DNA of 64,000 nt from Coremacera marginata (GCA_914767935.1 OU612046.1:46756960-46820959); one strand, 5' to 3'; counted from the stretch's first letter, positions 1 to 12,559 are shown. Translations and numbers: made by a program. The notes: a model not told the origin generated them from the sequence alone.

Positions 1-1250
1 TTCACCATTTCCAAACTTCTATTATTTAAAAGTATTGGTGGGATTTCAAGGACTTCGAGCTTTTCCTTGGAGATTGGCACAACATAAGACTTCTTTGCAT
101 TAAGGCAGATATCATTGTCTGATGCCCACTTACAAATTCCTTTAAGATCGTCATTCAATCTGAAACACAGATCGTCGAGTAGCCCAACACGGTTAGAAAA
201 ATAGAACTGAATGTCGTCAGCATAGGCATGCATCAACATATCATTGCACACTTTAAAAATGTCATTAATAAATACACTAAATAGCAAGGGCCCAAGAATA
301 GATCTTTGTGGCACACCAGTTACAATGTTCTTTAAGTCAGAGAATTTGTTTTTGATCTTAAGCCTCGGCCTTCTTCCTTCCAGATAATTAGCTATTAATT
401 TGACAGCAGCATTATTGAAATCATAAAGCAGTTTTAGCTTCTGGGTAAGAATAGAGTGATTAACACAATCGAAGGCTTTAGAAAAATCGAATAAGCAAAG
501 AAGTGTTATATGCCCTGTATCAAATGACGTGCGGATATCATCAAGGACTTTAAGCATGGCCGTCGCGCAGCTATGCCCATTTCTGAACCCAGATTGGTAT
601 AGAGATAGAAGGTTATGACTTTCTAAATGAGTATTAATTTGTTTGGCCATGAGGGACTCACATATTTTAAAAAATTTAGACAGAATTCTAATTGGTCTAT
701 AGTCTTTCATAGTAGAAGCATTAGTGACTTTTGCAATTGGAAACAGTCGCAATTTTCCACGCTTCAGGAAAACACGAAGTTGTGAGGCTGTGATTAATAA
801 TATGTGTCAACGGTTTAATTATGTAGGGCAAAATTAACTTAATAAATCTTAAGGAAATACCATCATCTCCAACAGCATTTGATTTTATGTTCATAATTGT
901 TTTAGTGACATCATTCTTATCAACATTAGAGAATGAGAATTGATCAAATTCACGGAATTGACGCTCATTGCACTGAAATGTATTATTGCCTAAGGAAGTA
1001 AGAATAAGAAAGAAGTCATTCAGAGTATTTGGATCAGTATCGCACCTTGCTACGGACACCAAGTTTTCGTATATTTTTCCAAAGGTCTTTCGAAGAAAGT
1101 GAGCTGTCGAGCTTTCTGAGAAAATATGTTTTCTTGGACTACCTTATTACTGAGACAGCCTCATTGCGAGCAAGTTTTAATGAATTCCATTTTTCTTCAA
1201 TGCGATGTTTCTTCCATTTACTGTAAAGGTTATTTCTATTCTTGATACCA
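1..1250 (-). pseudogene. Non-LTR retrotransposon (LINE) ORF2 relic, reverse transcriptase, copy A
   Basis: Read on the minus strand this stretch encodes the middle of a LINE ORF2. From high to low coordinate it has a pre-RT segment with 'WKNIRKLGVRSK' (about 1050-1090), an RT start with 'IMNIKSNAVGDDGIS' and 'PLTHIINHSL' (about 780-910), a 'GFRNGHSC'-like block (about 560-600), and the catalytic motif 'HAYADDIQFYF' (about 200-235). The C-terminal part runs off the window start. Frames change several times and there are in-frame stops, so it is dead. The 5' edge near 1250 has no recognisable endonuclease domain, which fits the usual 5' truncation of LINEs. It matches the relics at 43.4-44.7 kb and 61.7-62.9 kb motif by motif, so all three are probably from related families. 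The clade (CR1- or Jockey-like) cannot be fixed by eye. Confidence 0.85.
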
Positions 1251-4200
1251 CGGAAAAGATTTGTTCACGACAGTCACGTCACGTAATGTTTTAAATAAAA
1301 AAAAAAATCTTGAGATTACTTAATTCTTTGCATTTTCCATTTTGCTTGCTGATATAATACACAACAAAATTTCATCGAAAAAAACAGCTGGCGTTTGAAT
1401 GCTGTGAGTTTCATATTCTCACCACGCGTGGTGAACTTTTTAAGCTTTTTAGAGCTTTCGAATTGTAAATGATTTTTTAGAATATGAACATTTACATTAA
1501 ATAACAATAATATCAACAAGAGCTACAATTCCTTGTTAAGTTAACAAGCAGAATAGAGCTGTAAAGCTCAGAATTCGATTTAAACAAAAGAAATAAGTGA
1601 AAACTTAAAATATGTTTAACCCTCCGATAAGTGACAGTTCCGGCGTCGTTAAAAAAGTGATAACATTTCTAGGGACCTTCAAAGAGTTCTTTGATATTAT
1701 CATAATGCATGAGTGTCTTTATTGGTTTTTATGTCGACATTTGATTGCATAAAGTGCTTAAATAGATAAAGAATTCCGAGATATCATGTTATGAGAATAT
1801 TCGTTGCTCGTTCTTCAAAACTTGTCATTGCTGTTTGTCTTGTTAGTGATTTTGAAAAAGTCTCTTATCAGATTTTTGAGAAATTTTCAACTCGTCATAA
1901 ATCATGAATAAGACTAAAGCGGCAATATCAATAATGTTATAGATCATTACTAGTGGCCAACGATAGAATAGAATAGCCTAGAATAACCCTTGGCTTTCGA
2001 TTTTCGGTTTCTGTATTAATGTCACAAATGTAATGCAATGGGGACAACAGCAGGACCGATTTATTTTTTTTCGGTACATATGAGTACAACGATACATTGC
2101 CTTTGTAAAACCCGTACAATGAGCTGAAAACGGGACGCAGAGCACTTCTTTGAAACTTAGGCGGGACAAATGTCTTATTTAACTGTATTGATCCAACAAA
2201 TTCCGAAAACTGACCCTTAGTGTGGCATATATTTCACCTCTATAGAAGTCCAGTTGCGAGATATAGAAACTATTTTCGACAGTTCTTGCAGGTTTTGTGT
2301 TTTTTATATGGGGATCCAAAGAAGCATGACAGATAGTGGGTAGGTGTGTTGAGAATACGTGTTAAGGAGGAAAAAATAATAGGACCAGCTCCTACATTTA
2401 ACCCCACTAGGAGACCAGTTGCGGGAAATAGAAACTATTTCAAAAGTTCTTGCTGTTTTTATATGAGGACCCAAAGAAAGGTGACAGATAGGGTTAGGCG
2501 AGAAACAATAAATGAACAATAAATAAACAATAAACCACAATTAAACTATTTTCACTCCCTGCCATCTTTGCCTCTCAAAATCCGCAACACACACTCTTTT
2601 CTTTGTGTAGCTTCGCAACGGAATGATAATAATTAAGTTAATTTTTATGCAATCGTTGTGTATAGCTTGTGTTTGCGTGCAAGCACACAAACCATAGCGC
2701 TACAGAATAATGAGTGAAGTCACCAACTCTTCACAAGGTTTACTTTTCGTTCCCTAAGCTACACATATACACATGTAATTTTTTTTTTTTAAATTTTCTG
2801 ATATTGCTCAACATTTTTTTCATACATATATGAATGGAAATGAATATATATACATTATTGGTTCTTAAAAAAAGATAAAGTTGTTTTTTTATGGAATACC
2901 CACTTAATTTTTTTCATCGAATCGTGTTTTCGATCGGTTTTTTCCTTCGGTTACCAACAACAGCACAAACGCATTCACATCAACAAAAAACAAAAACACA
3001 CACCGATGCTCATGACATCTTGTAGCAATTTTTAGAAGAAGTAAGTATTAGAAGTAACATTTTTGTCTTGTAGGATAGCTAATACACAATTCTCTATTTA
3101 TTAATAGATTATGGTGATCTGCTGCAACATAGCTTCTGTTATACTTAATCTTGAATCGACAATTATGAATTCATATTTTTGGAAAATGAAGCATATAAAT
3201 AAAGCCAAGTTTCAGTCACAATTTTTTTCCTTGTATACTTCGAAAGTCCTATCTTACTATTTTTCAACTATAAGTCACAATTAGTGTCTTCTACAATTTC
3301 TTGGTTCTTTCATGTATCTACACAAGTTTCTATAAAAAGTACTTTTGATAACTCTATTGCTATTATATTTACAGCAACACTTAAGAAAAAAAAAAAATTA
3401 ATCTTGGTGAAATAAAAACAGCGCAAATCTGGGTTTCTATCCCTAATAAAACGACTATTATAGCAACGCTTGTGCTGGTACGTATTCTTAATTGCTTTCA
3501 CCTGCAAGTTAATGTCTAAGAAAATTGCCTACGATATTTCATTACAAATTTATTGCCTTATTTTTAGTGGTTGACCAAAGAATTCTTAAAGCTACTCACT
3601 CTATCAAATATAAATGCTGCAAAAATAAGATTCTGCAAAATTCACTTTTTGTGTGGAATAGCTTTTAGTATTTTATAACTTATTTCCGTCTTTGTAAATT
3701 ACTAATTAAAATACTTATTTTTTTTTTTGGGCAGACTAAAATGCACCCATTTATGAAATATAAAATACAACAATAGCAAAAACACAACAAACGTCCTTCA
3801 ATTCAAGCTAACAGCTACTTAGATTTTTTTTATTTTCTACAATTTTATTACTCTATTTCTTAAACAACTTAGAACAGAGTTGCCAGCTTGAGCAAACGTA
3901 TTTTCAATTACCAACAAAACATAGACTATATAATACATACATAAACTACAGATCGACGAAGCGAAAAACAATATAAATATGCGTACAATGGTGTTGAGAG
4001 CTATTTTACTGTTGCAACCAAATTGCGAACAACAGAAGAAGCAAAAATAAAAATGAAATTAAGGCACATAATTAGCAGGTGGAGGTGGGTGGCCAACAAC
4101 GTAGTACATATTAGTTATGTTGCTGGTGGTGTTAGTGATGGTCGCTGTTGGTCGTTTCTAAGGTTGTTAGAAAAATGATGATGATGATGATAATGATGGG

Positions 4201-5825
4201 CAGCAGCGCCAAAGCTAACAGCAATGAAATTCAATTTATTTTCAAGAGTCAAGAGGTAGCAACAACGACGGTGACACCAATAGCTGCTGCACTAACTATA
4301 AGTAGCAGCAACAACTTTTTCGCAACAGTCGTTGCCAAGTTCGATTTTAGCACTACTGAACGAAAAAGGCTTTTGAAGATTTTTCGTGTACATATATTAT
4401 ACATATATTGTAAAAATATTTTTATATACATAAGTGTGTTTGTAATCTTAGCTGTAGATGGCTTTGTAGTTAACACACTCACACAGTCAGGCGTATTCGC
4501 TAAATTTAAAATGACAAAAACAGCAGCAGTCAGCAAGCTACAAACAAAAATAAAATAATGTTGTTGGCTTAGCACAGTGGGACGCAATTCTTTTCTTAGA
4601 AGTCAATTTGTTTGTGTAAGTGTTTATTTGATGGTATTTATGTAAATTCAATTCAACACACTAGGTAGCCGCAGTGACTGAGCGTTAGCTAAGCATATAT
4701 TGATAGGTTTAAGCTTTAACTCTCATTGGTGCATGAAATTTTTAAAATCTTGGATCTTAAAGCACAGTTTCTAACTTAAGCCCAGACCTGGGCTTATAAA
4801 AACTACCATATTTTTGCAAATAAGACTAGTAGAAAACAGATTTTTATCTCAAAAGAATACTTATTTTATTGTACCAAAAATGTTCTTAAAAGAAAGCTTA
4901 AGCTTGCATATTATGTTGGAAATGTTATGTATGCTTCCTGATGGACTCCATCAGTCGTTGAAGAAAATACGCTGGAATGACTTTTGCGACAAACTGGTTC
5001 CACTTCACCAACGGTGAGTCCGCTTGTTTTTTAACTGTGCCATAACTTCTCTTCAATTTTTTTTTACATTCGCCCAGTATTTTTCAATTGTCCGAGGCTT
5101 GAGACAATTTGGTGGATTCATTATTTTTGTGATTATTTAAACCTTGTCATTTTGATACCATTCCATGGTTCTCTTGACATAGTGGCAACTGCCTTAGTCT
5201 GTCCTAAGTTTCACAGGAAAACGGTTATATTAAATTAAACGCTTATTAAGGCACTCATTCATGTAAACATCAGATATCATAGTGTAAGGCGTAAATTCGT
5301 TATAACCTTTAAGACCCTTAATACGAGGCCACAGCTACAAATGGCCTGCCAAATCATAAATTTTTTGGAATATTTATAAACTTTGGCTTGCTTGTATTTT
5401 GGCTTAATATTTTCACGTATTTTTTAGCAATAAAATTTTTGACCGTCAATCATCAATTACAATATGCCACCAAAAAACACTTTTTGAAAAATAATGGGCC
5501 TACTATATATACGGGCCAGGTCATAGGTTCGATACTATGATCAAAGGAGACTAAAATTTTGGCTGGGTTTTGAAAGCTTGGTGCCCGTTTGTTTTTTAGG
5601 GCCCATTGAATATTGTGGGTTTTAGGCGTTTTGGACAAAAAGTGAAAAAACATCAGTATTTGTTGAACATCTACGTCAGAAGTAGAGATATCGGCTTACT
5701 AGTTTTGGCAAAGTTGTAGCTAGCAGTGCAATAAACAAACAAAACATACTCGTAAAATAATTTTTTGCAACATTCTTTTTAATTAAATGCAAAAAAAAAA
5801 AAATTAATTTTCTTTTGCTTATTTG
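1251..5825. other. Gene-free AT-rich stretch
   Basis: No open frame here resembles a protein family. The DNA is AT-rich with poly(A)/poly(T) runs. Around 4080-4560 it is richer in GC and in short TGA, AGC and CAA repeats, giving overlapping open frames on both strands that look like low-complexity by-products. I see no terminal repeats or RNA gene. Confidence 0.5.
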
Positions 5826-6156
5826 GGCATAACTAGAAGGGAATCCAAATGTGTCCTATCTATCATCTACAAAATTGTAGCCAAGAAAAAACTTTACAAC
5901 TTTTGTCAACATACTTATGTGATCTGAACGTGTTTACACTACTTAAAAAGCTCAAGAAGATCATTTTTAAGAGAAAAATATTGACTTTTAGGGCTGTTTT
6001 CGCAGTTTTTCGGCGATAACTCCTGAACTAAGCATATTTTTAACCAAATGTCTTCTGACAAACTGCAAAAGAAAAATGAACAACTCTTGTGAACATACTT
6101 ATGTGCTGTCAAAGTGTCTACTACACTACTTAAAAAGCTCAAGATCATTTTTTAAA
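5826..6156. repeat. Diverged tandem duplication, two copies about 185 bp apart
   Basis: Copy one (about 5826-5970) and copy two (about 6011-6156) share 'gtcaacatacttatgtg' / 'gtgaacatacttatgtg' and then 'acactacttaaaaagctcaag' followed by 'gatcattttt'. Spacing between matching blocks is about 185 bp. Each copy starts with a 'ggc(g)ataact' block. They are too diverged to be recent. This is non-coding. Confidence 0.6.
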
Positions 6157-6363
6157 AAAAAACCATATCGTTGAGTAGACTTGATATTTTTTGAACAACT
6201 AAATTTTTTTTATCGGAACAGTTTGGGTATTTTATGACACGAAAAAACCTTATTTCTGCCCGCACACATATTTATCTTGCCATATTCTTACTTATGCCAA
6301 ATTTTTGTGTACGTTCTTTATCTGATAGACTGAAGTTTTGTTTAATTGATCTTAAGATATTAA

Positions 6364-6998
6364 GGGTATTCACTTCAACGCTGAAAATTCAGAAATGCTG
6401 AAATTTACGATAACTTCAGAGCAATTTTTATAGTTTTGGTTTTCCGAAGTTTGCTTAAATTTAATCATCTATTGAGTTGATAAAAAGTAATCGTCGGAAA
6501 CTTGCGAAGAAAAGATGTGTTCAGTAATCATAAGCAAATCTGTTTAATGAGTGTGAGTCATTGTGAATATGATAATATCGATAATAAGAAGAGCAAGCAT
6601 TCTGTCAAATCCCGCCTGAAAGCTAATAATGGTATTCATGAAATGCCGAATATTTTCCGATGCCGTATATCGGAAAATATTCGCTATTTTTGCATGAGGT
6701 ACCTTTTTTGTAGTTATCGGCGAATGCCGTATATCAATCGGCTGTTCTTAAAGTTGCATTGAAGAAGTGGCAACTGTTGTTTAATATTTGTATTAAATGT
6801 ATATGTAAAATATTTGAAAGGTGGCAACAGCTGGTTGCCGAAAGTATTCGGCGCTAATTACGCATCAAAATCGTGCGGAAAACTGGAAACTAAGCCGAAT
6901 ATCGGATTCCATACAAATTTTGACTGTTCAAATTCGGCATTTACGGTTTTTCCGATTTTCGGCATATTCGACTCGTTTCCAGCATTGCATGAATACCC
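6364..6998. mobile_element. Foldback/MITE-like element flanked by TTAA
   Basis: The left end reads GGGTATTCAC and the right end TGAATACCC, and each is flanked by TTAA (6360-6363 and 6999-7002). The inverted ends stay weakly similar for about 30 bp (...CGCTGAAAA / ...TGCTGGAAA). Inside, 'ggtattcatgaaatgccg' at 6631 repeats the terminal sequence, and a perfect 15-bp inverted repeat lies at 6647-6661 and 6669-6683. No transposase frame is present, so it must be non-autonomous. TTAA target duplication is the hallmark of piggyBac-type transposition, but the ends do not look like classic piggyBac ends, so the superfamily is inferred only. Confidence 0.65.
6647..6683. repeat. Perfect 15-bp inverted repeat, 7-bp loop
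   Basis: Arms CGAATATTTTCCGAT and ATCGGAAAATATTCG are exact reverse complements separated by GCCGTAT. It lies inside the TTAA-flanked element. A longer imperfect pairing continues outward to about 6631 and 6703. Confidence 0.85.
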
Positions 6999-7269
6999 TT
7001 AATAAAATGTCTGCAATCTAGAACGAAAGTGTAATGCAATTAGTTTCTTTTGATCGGTTTATAAATTTGCTGACCACTAATCAAAATTATTAAAGTGTAA
7101 AATACATGTATAGTATATGTATACTGAGGAAGCAAATAGGTTACGGCAACAAAACAAATGTCCAACCACATTTTTGAAGTTGCAGGAACCTCAAATTTGT
7201 AGTTGTTAAAACGTACTTATCGATTGCCGTGAAAGAGTTTGATATTGTTAGAACTAACTATTGGCAATC

Positions 7270-7756
7270 GTAACCAAACCATATTTTTCTCCTAACTGTA
7301 TATCGAAACATTTTCAACCCCACCATAACCAACAAACTTAAAAAAGTTTTAAAGAGTCACAATCTAGAAATCGTATATAAAAACGAAAACAAATTGTCGA
7401 GTTTACTGGGATCAACCAAAGACAAAGTAAAAAACCTTAACAAAGCGGGCATATATTCGGTTTAATGTGAAGAGTGTAAAAGAGCGTACTATGGCTAAAC
7501 AAAAAGAAATGTGGAAGAGAGGTTTAAAGAACATCAACAGTATGTTCGCCTTAACCAATTAAAGAGATCGGCGATTGCAACACATATGCTTATAGACGGT
7601 CATGGGCATATTAGTTTAGACAATGTAAAACTCTTAAAACCAGAAAAAGATGGTCGTCGGCTTGACGCATACGAAGCTTACTTCACACAAAGTGACGAGA
7701 ATGCATTGAATTTAAACAAAGGCAACGTTGACTCTTGCCTCTTTAATTTTATTTAA
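7270..7756 (+). pseudogene. Penelope-like retroelement, C-terminal GIY-YIG endonuclease fragment
   Basis: The plus strand encodes 'LKKVLKSHNLEIVYKNEN' followed by a linker and then 'KAGIYSV', a stop, 'CEECKRAYYG', a second stop, 'TKRNVEERFKEHQQ' and 'RSAIATHMLIDGHG'. The order GIY..., a Cys-x2-Cys, (A)YYG, R...ERF.EH and H is the signature of the GIY-YIG endonuclease that ends Penelope-like elements. The last 81 codons (7511-7756) are open and end at a normal stop. Two TAA codons within the GIY-YIG core make it a pseudogene. The reverse transcriptase that would precede it is missing, as expected for 5' truncation. I see no clear tail or target duplication. Confidence 0.8.
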
Positions 7757-8756
7757 GTAAACATTTTTATTATGTGTTCGTTTGTTGCTTGTTTTAGTAA
7801 ATGGTGTGTTGTATATAAAAAAGTGTTTATCCGTTAACAACAATGTCATCGTAAGTTAGAGTTATTAACATGCCAATTTGTACAACTTCAGTCGTGAATG
7901 CTGATGATGGGATGAAAGTCATCCCGAAATGCATCCAATACATGTTTTCATATAAATAGAAACAAAAATGTTTTTCATTTCTGTAGTTTTTTTAATGTGA
8001 ATCAGACTCACGGTGTAGTCAAATTAAAGTGACAAACCTTAATATTGATAGCATTAGAATACACTCCGTTCAACAAAATGGAAAGTGTTTCAAATGAATT
8101 TTTCGAAAACTTGTCTCGTTTTTACACCCAACAATATGTTCAAAAATGACGCCAATTCATTTTCCGATTCATAATTTTCTTAATTTTCCATATTTTTATT
8201 CCATTTTAGTAAAAGATGTGTATTTAGAGGTCTATTCGCGAATGTATTTTTTTTTTTTAAGATAATCTGGAGTCACGCTGTGATGTGGGCCGATTTTTGA
8301 AGGACACCAACTTCAGCGCCATCTTTATATATAAAAAGTATATGTTAACAAACAATAAAACTTTTCTTTACTGATGCTAATAATGTAAAATTAACATGCA
8401 AATTAAATTTCTTGTATATATAATAAACCTTTTTAGAGAACATCTTCTAAAGTTTGCCTTAATTTTAAAGGTTTTTGCCTAAAACCTCCCTTAAGACAGT
8501 ATTTTGATTTTTCCTACTATTTTTCATGTGTGACTTAGTCTGTAATTTTTTTAGGCCTTTTTTATTGGCTTCTTTCTCCGATAGCTCAGCAGTGGAAAAA
8601 AACGGTATTTACTATTTCCTATCCATGTTAAAAAACTTTTCGCAGAATTGGAATTATGCCCTGAACTATATATTCTCAAATACGTAATCTTTCCAATACG
8701 ATTTTTCTCCCCTACCCTATAGAAAATCATGCGAACGGCCAAGGTCATGTATATGT
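7757..8756. other. Gene-free stretch
   Basis: AT-rich sequence with a poly(T) run near 8249. I see nothing coding or clearly repeated apart from the outer flank of the mariner relic that follows. Confidence 0.4.
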
Positions 8757-8885
8757 ACGAGATATGCATCTTTTGACATATACTCACCAAAATTTCAGCC
8801 ATTTTGGACTCACATTTGTTATTTGACAATCGTCTGAGTCGATTTGAAAAATTAGTTAATGCTTTTTTTGGAACCAGTGCCCCCT

Positions 8886-9859
8886 TTGCATTCCACTGTT
8901 TTGACTTTATTTTTATTTTGGGATATAATGGTGTATCCAAGTTTGATTTACAGTAATTAAGGACCCCCGGTAGTTTTTCGAAGATAAAAACACACTATTT
9001 TAAATAAATTTTTTTTAAGCTGTATATCTTTTTATTTAAGCTTAGACCAAAATGTTTTTACATTATTAAATAATAACTATTCAAGATTTATTCCTGAAAT
9101 TTTGATCCAAAAATATTCGTCGATAAGTTAAAAAAGTGCAATGCCGTGAAAGACCTTAATTTGCAGTGAGCAAGATATCTGCAGAATGGTTGACCTTAAA
9201 AAAAAATTTTTTCAGTTTGTTAAAGAGTTCTGGGGCGTTTATCGTTGATTTTTGTAAAATATTAATTTCTGACAAAATGGCGGGCATAAAAAGAAAATTT
9301 AAAAAATTGAGGTCGATTTGATAAATCTTCAATAGTTATACTTAAATAATGTAAAAAGTTTTGGTCTAAAGGAAATACAGCTTAAAAAAAAAATTTTAAT
9401 AAGGTGTCTTTTCTTCGTAAAACTCTCTGAGACCCTTAATCGGCTCCAAAGCTCAAATTTATTGCGTCTAAACTGTGCCAACAGAGCGTTGGAATGTTCA
9501 TTCCAACACGTTTTTGGTATAACGGTGACTAAAGGCGGCACCCAACGCGCGAACGGCTTTCTCATGCATACCGCTTTTTTTCAATATGTGACAACCACGT
9601 TTTTTGGACATATTCAAAGCCTCTGCTATCTGCTGAACTACCATTTAGTGAACTTAAGCGATGCTATCATCGGTAGCTGCAGTTTCTGGAACGTTTATGA
9701 ACGTTTCTATACGTTTAAGTTCAGCTGCCCAAAATTTCACTGTTGTAAATGATGGCGCAAAGTCTCTGTACACAGAGTCCAACTCATCTTTGATTTGCGT
9801 AGATATTTTTTTCAAAAAAAAAAATATTTAATGATAGCTCGATACTCGATTTTTTCCAT
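8886..9859 (-). pseudogene. Mariner transposase pseudogene, split by a MITE
   Basis: The start codon at 9857-9859 opens 'MEKIEYRAIIKYFF'. After a frameshift comes 'TQIKDELDSVYRDFAPSF' and 'TVKFWAAELKR', the N-terminal HTH region of mariner transposases, then 'QQIAEALNMSKKRGCHILKK' and 'MRKPFARWVPPLV'. The frame then runs into an inserted element (8961-9435) and resumes at 8956 with 'NQTWIHHYIP' and 'SKQWNAKGALVPKK'. This corresponds to the family's DETWIHHY and QW.AKG..PKK blocks. The first catalytic Asp is read as Asn. Everything after KKA, including the second and third catalytic residues, is missing. Several stops interrupt the N-terminal part. It is a dead gene whose family is clear. Confidence 0.85.
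8961..9435. mobile_element. Foldback MITE inserted at TTAA inside the mariner transposase
   Basis: The ends read GGACCCCCGG (left) and, inverted, GGGTCTCAGAG (right), flanked by TTAA at 8957-8960 and 9436-9439. Inverted similarity extends about 125 bp inward on both sides and includes 'aagctgta', 'tagaccaaaa', 'tttttacatta' and 'aactatt..agattta', so the element is almost entirely a hairpin. No frame is coded inside. Removing it with one TTAA rejoins the host transposase in frame ('ELWSRL' to 'ITVNQTWIHH'), which confirms both boundaries. Confidence 0.85.
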
Positions 9860-10037
9860 TTTCACAAAGCCACCCACATCGACTCACTCAAATGATTGTC
9901 AAATAACAACTGCGCGTCCAAAATGGCTGGAATTTGGATGACTACCTGTCAAAAGATGCACAGCACCATTCTTTAGCTTTTATTGACGAGTGCTGCCATC
10001 TTCACGTTAAGGTCGGAAACTTTTAGGAACACCCTCG

Positions 10038-11700
10038 TAGAAGCGCTTAAAAAGGTAAACAAAGCAAAATAAGCAACAACAACAAAAACTGCAAAAGCGT
10101 GCCATTCTGCAAGTATTTATTTTTCAGCACTTCGATTTTGGATCGTTTAATTTTACAGCTTAGTGCCCGAAATTTAATTGTGTGTCCATTTAATGTTAAG
10201 CAAGCGATTCAAATCGTCAACAAATTGCATAAAATTGTCTGGCTTCTTTAAGTTCAGCAGCTCTTGTTAAAATTAAAAAATTGACAAAGTTTTAGAATTT
10301 TGTAATTTGTTTTTAAATTTATTTGATTTTAATTAAAATACTCGTAGCTGCTGCTTAAATACGCTTCACCAATTAAGAGTAATTTACTTGGCTTTCTTAC
10401 TTAACTACCTTTTTTTAAATACCTTTGAATGGAACATCTTTTGAACAAGGTTTACAAAGAACCACCGCATTGTTAGACCTCTCGAACAGCAGCAGCAGCA
10501 GCAGTCGTGAAGTATTAAATGAAAAAATCCTTTGGCCTGAAAAAAAGTTGCCTGTCATCTACACTGAATCACTCAAGTTTTCACCACAAGACAAAAGAAA
10601 AAAGAATCGCGTGTTTCTAATTGAAATTTTCGTGGTTGGCCTTGTCAATTTGTAAATGACACTTTTAAAGTTCAAATGGACGGCAATTAATTACTTCTTT
10701 TTTTGTGTTTTCTTTTCTAAATGACATTTCTTGATTGTTCCAACCTGTATGCATGATTTGGAGCTCTTCTGGGTTCTGGTAGTGGACTTTTTTTTTCACT
10801 GATTAATTACTATGAATTTATTCTAAAATGCGAATGACAAATATTCAAATCAGTCTCAGAATATTTTTTCTTCAATGTTAGTGTTCAAATTTTGTTCGAA
10901 GATTACAAGAAATGGCTTGTGAATCTTGCATTGATAGGATGGTGGAATTAGAGTAAGTTCGAGTATTAAGGTATAGGCGGATAATGTGCTATAGTAACAT
11001 GTCTCATCTCCGTTATATTCTTTGGCGACATCTTTGAATTATTGTTGAATTTTTAACTTTTAATGATTTATATATTTAGACAAAATTTTTTTTATTTATT
11101 TCCTCAGGCTTCTTTTTGCGCTTTCCTCACTCTTTTTCTAATGGCGTCAAGGAAAGAATTACACAGAGAAAAAAAAAGCCATAGTAAGAACATACAAGTT
11201 GGCTTTTGTGAAAGAAAAATGTAAGGTAAAGTGGGATGATTTAAGAATTGTGAGTATTTTAGTCGAAATAACAGCCTTAGAATCGCCAAATACATGAAAT
11301 GATTACTTATTGGCATAGCCCCATTTCTATAAAATCTAGACCTGTGTGCACGCATTATTTAGTTCTTTCTAAAAAAAAAAAAAAAAAATTGATGTTTTGA
11401 TTTTTCAAAGTTTTTTAGTGAGTTTTTTGTTGTTCCGAAATGGACATTTTTCACATCATCAAAAAAGGTAAATATGAGTGAAATGTTCCTTATTCTTTCC
11501 GCTTTTGATTTGTTCAAATGTCTTCATTATTTTGACCAATATAAGGATTTTTCTCTTAATTTTTAGAATTTATAAGTAGTTATCTTGCCATGAAAATATG
11601 TAAAAAAAACTGTTGTTAGGCCCATTGATGTGCCAAATTTGGTTGCAACCATAAGATTAGTGAAAAAATTATGGTCAATCGGTTCGGAATGTTTCTTCTT
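10038..11700. other. Gene-free stretch
   Basis: AT-rich non-coding DNA. Short open frames at 10425-10655 and 11104-11355 show only a Ser-rich AGC microsatellite and no family likeness. A poly(A) run lies at 11371-11387. Confidence 0.4.
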
Positions 11701-11704
11701 TTTC

Positions 11705-12559
11705 CCAGGTTGACTTTGACGAACAAGAAGATGTGCTGAAGAAATATGTGATGAAAGTGAATTCACTTTGCTATGGTTTGAGCCGAAATGATGTCAGACG
11801 TTTGGCCTTCGAATTCAGAGAAAAAATTAGTGCACCAGTACCACAATCATGGATCAATAAGATAATTGCTGGTTTTGATTGATTCGATTCATTCGCCAAG
11901 CGTCACTCTCATACATTGAGAATAACACAACAAATCAACGTTAACCGACTGAAATCATTGAATAAGAATGCCGTTGATGATTTTTTTTGCTAAACTAAAC
12001 AGCCATTCCACCGCATTCATATCTTCCGAATAGAATATGCAACATTGATGACACAAAATATTCGCGTCTCAAGAAAGAGGCACCAACGTCACCATGTCAA
12101 TTGCAATAAACGCTGCAGGCCAATATATTCCGCCGTTTTAACTCTTCCCCAAGAAAAATATGCGTTCAGGTTTCATGAGCCGCGCTACTTCAAATGCCGT
12201 TGGTTATGCAAATGGAAGCGGCTGGATGACTCAAGACGATTTTATTGCGTTCATGCGCCATCGAATCGCATGCATACATATCGATTGAGGATATTGACTT
12301 GGCTGTCAATAATGGAATTGTGATGGTGTTTCATCCTCCGCATTGCAGTCCCGGTGTTTTGTCCATTGCAATCCTTCTATAAGACCCAATGTGATATATG
12401 GTGTATGAACCATGCTAAAAAAGTAATTGTATTTCAACAGGTGCCTGAAATCTTTAACAGTTGCTTGAACTTTACGCAAACGGCGAAAAATATAAAGGCT
12501 GGCTTCAAATCAACTGGGATTTATCCAATAAACCCAAATATTTTTTTCGGAAAAAGAAT
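11705..12559 (+). pseudogene. pogo/Tigger-type (CENP-B-like) transposase pseudogene, 5' part
   Basis: Read on the plus strand in shifting frames: 'LSRNDVRRLAFEFRE', 'SWINKIIAGFD', 'FDSFAKRHSHTLRI' (the CENP-B-type DNA-binding region), then 'ERGTNVTMSIAINAAGQYIP', 'GWMTQDDFIAFMRH', 'ISIEDIDLAVNNGIVM', 'FHPPHCS' and finally 'NIKAGFKSTGIYPINPNIF'. These blocks occur in the order seen in pogo-family DDE transposases. The segment expected to carry the second catalytic Asp (the 'LDNHESH' region) is largely deleted, and there are many stops. The coding order continues after a LINE insertion at 13064. I could not recognise TIRs. Confidence 0.8.

Larger units (their letters stand above)
8757..10037 (-). 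mobile_element. Mariner-like DNA transposon relic with a foldback left end
   Basis: The right end is a mariner-type terminus: reading outward-in on the minus strand it is 'CGAGGGTGTTCCTAAAAG' next to a TA dinucleotide (10038-10039). A minus-strand transposase begins at 9859. The left end (8757-8842) is not a normal 3' end. It is an inverted copy of the 5' region at about 9878-9965, sharing 'tgcatcttttgaca', 'cagccattttggac' and 'gttatttgacaatc'. The transposase C-terminus and the original 3' TIR are gone. A separate TTAA-flanked element is inserted at 8961-9435. Confidence 0.75.

Noticed and set aside
4148..4587. Overlapping open frames on both strands (136 and 112 codons)
   Set aside because: Low-complexity TGA/AGC/CAA repeats keep both strands open; no domain visible.
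4665..4740. tRNA-like 'ggtagccgcagtgactgagcg'
   Set aside because: The A box fits poorly and there is no B box at the right distance.
8551..8885. C-terminal two-thirds of the minus-strand frame 8551-8940
   Set aside because: Beyond the KKA block it reads through the inverted copy of the mariner 5' region and flank, so it is not real transposase.
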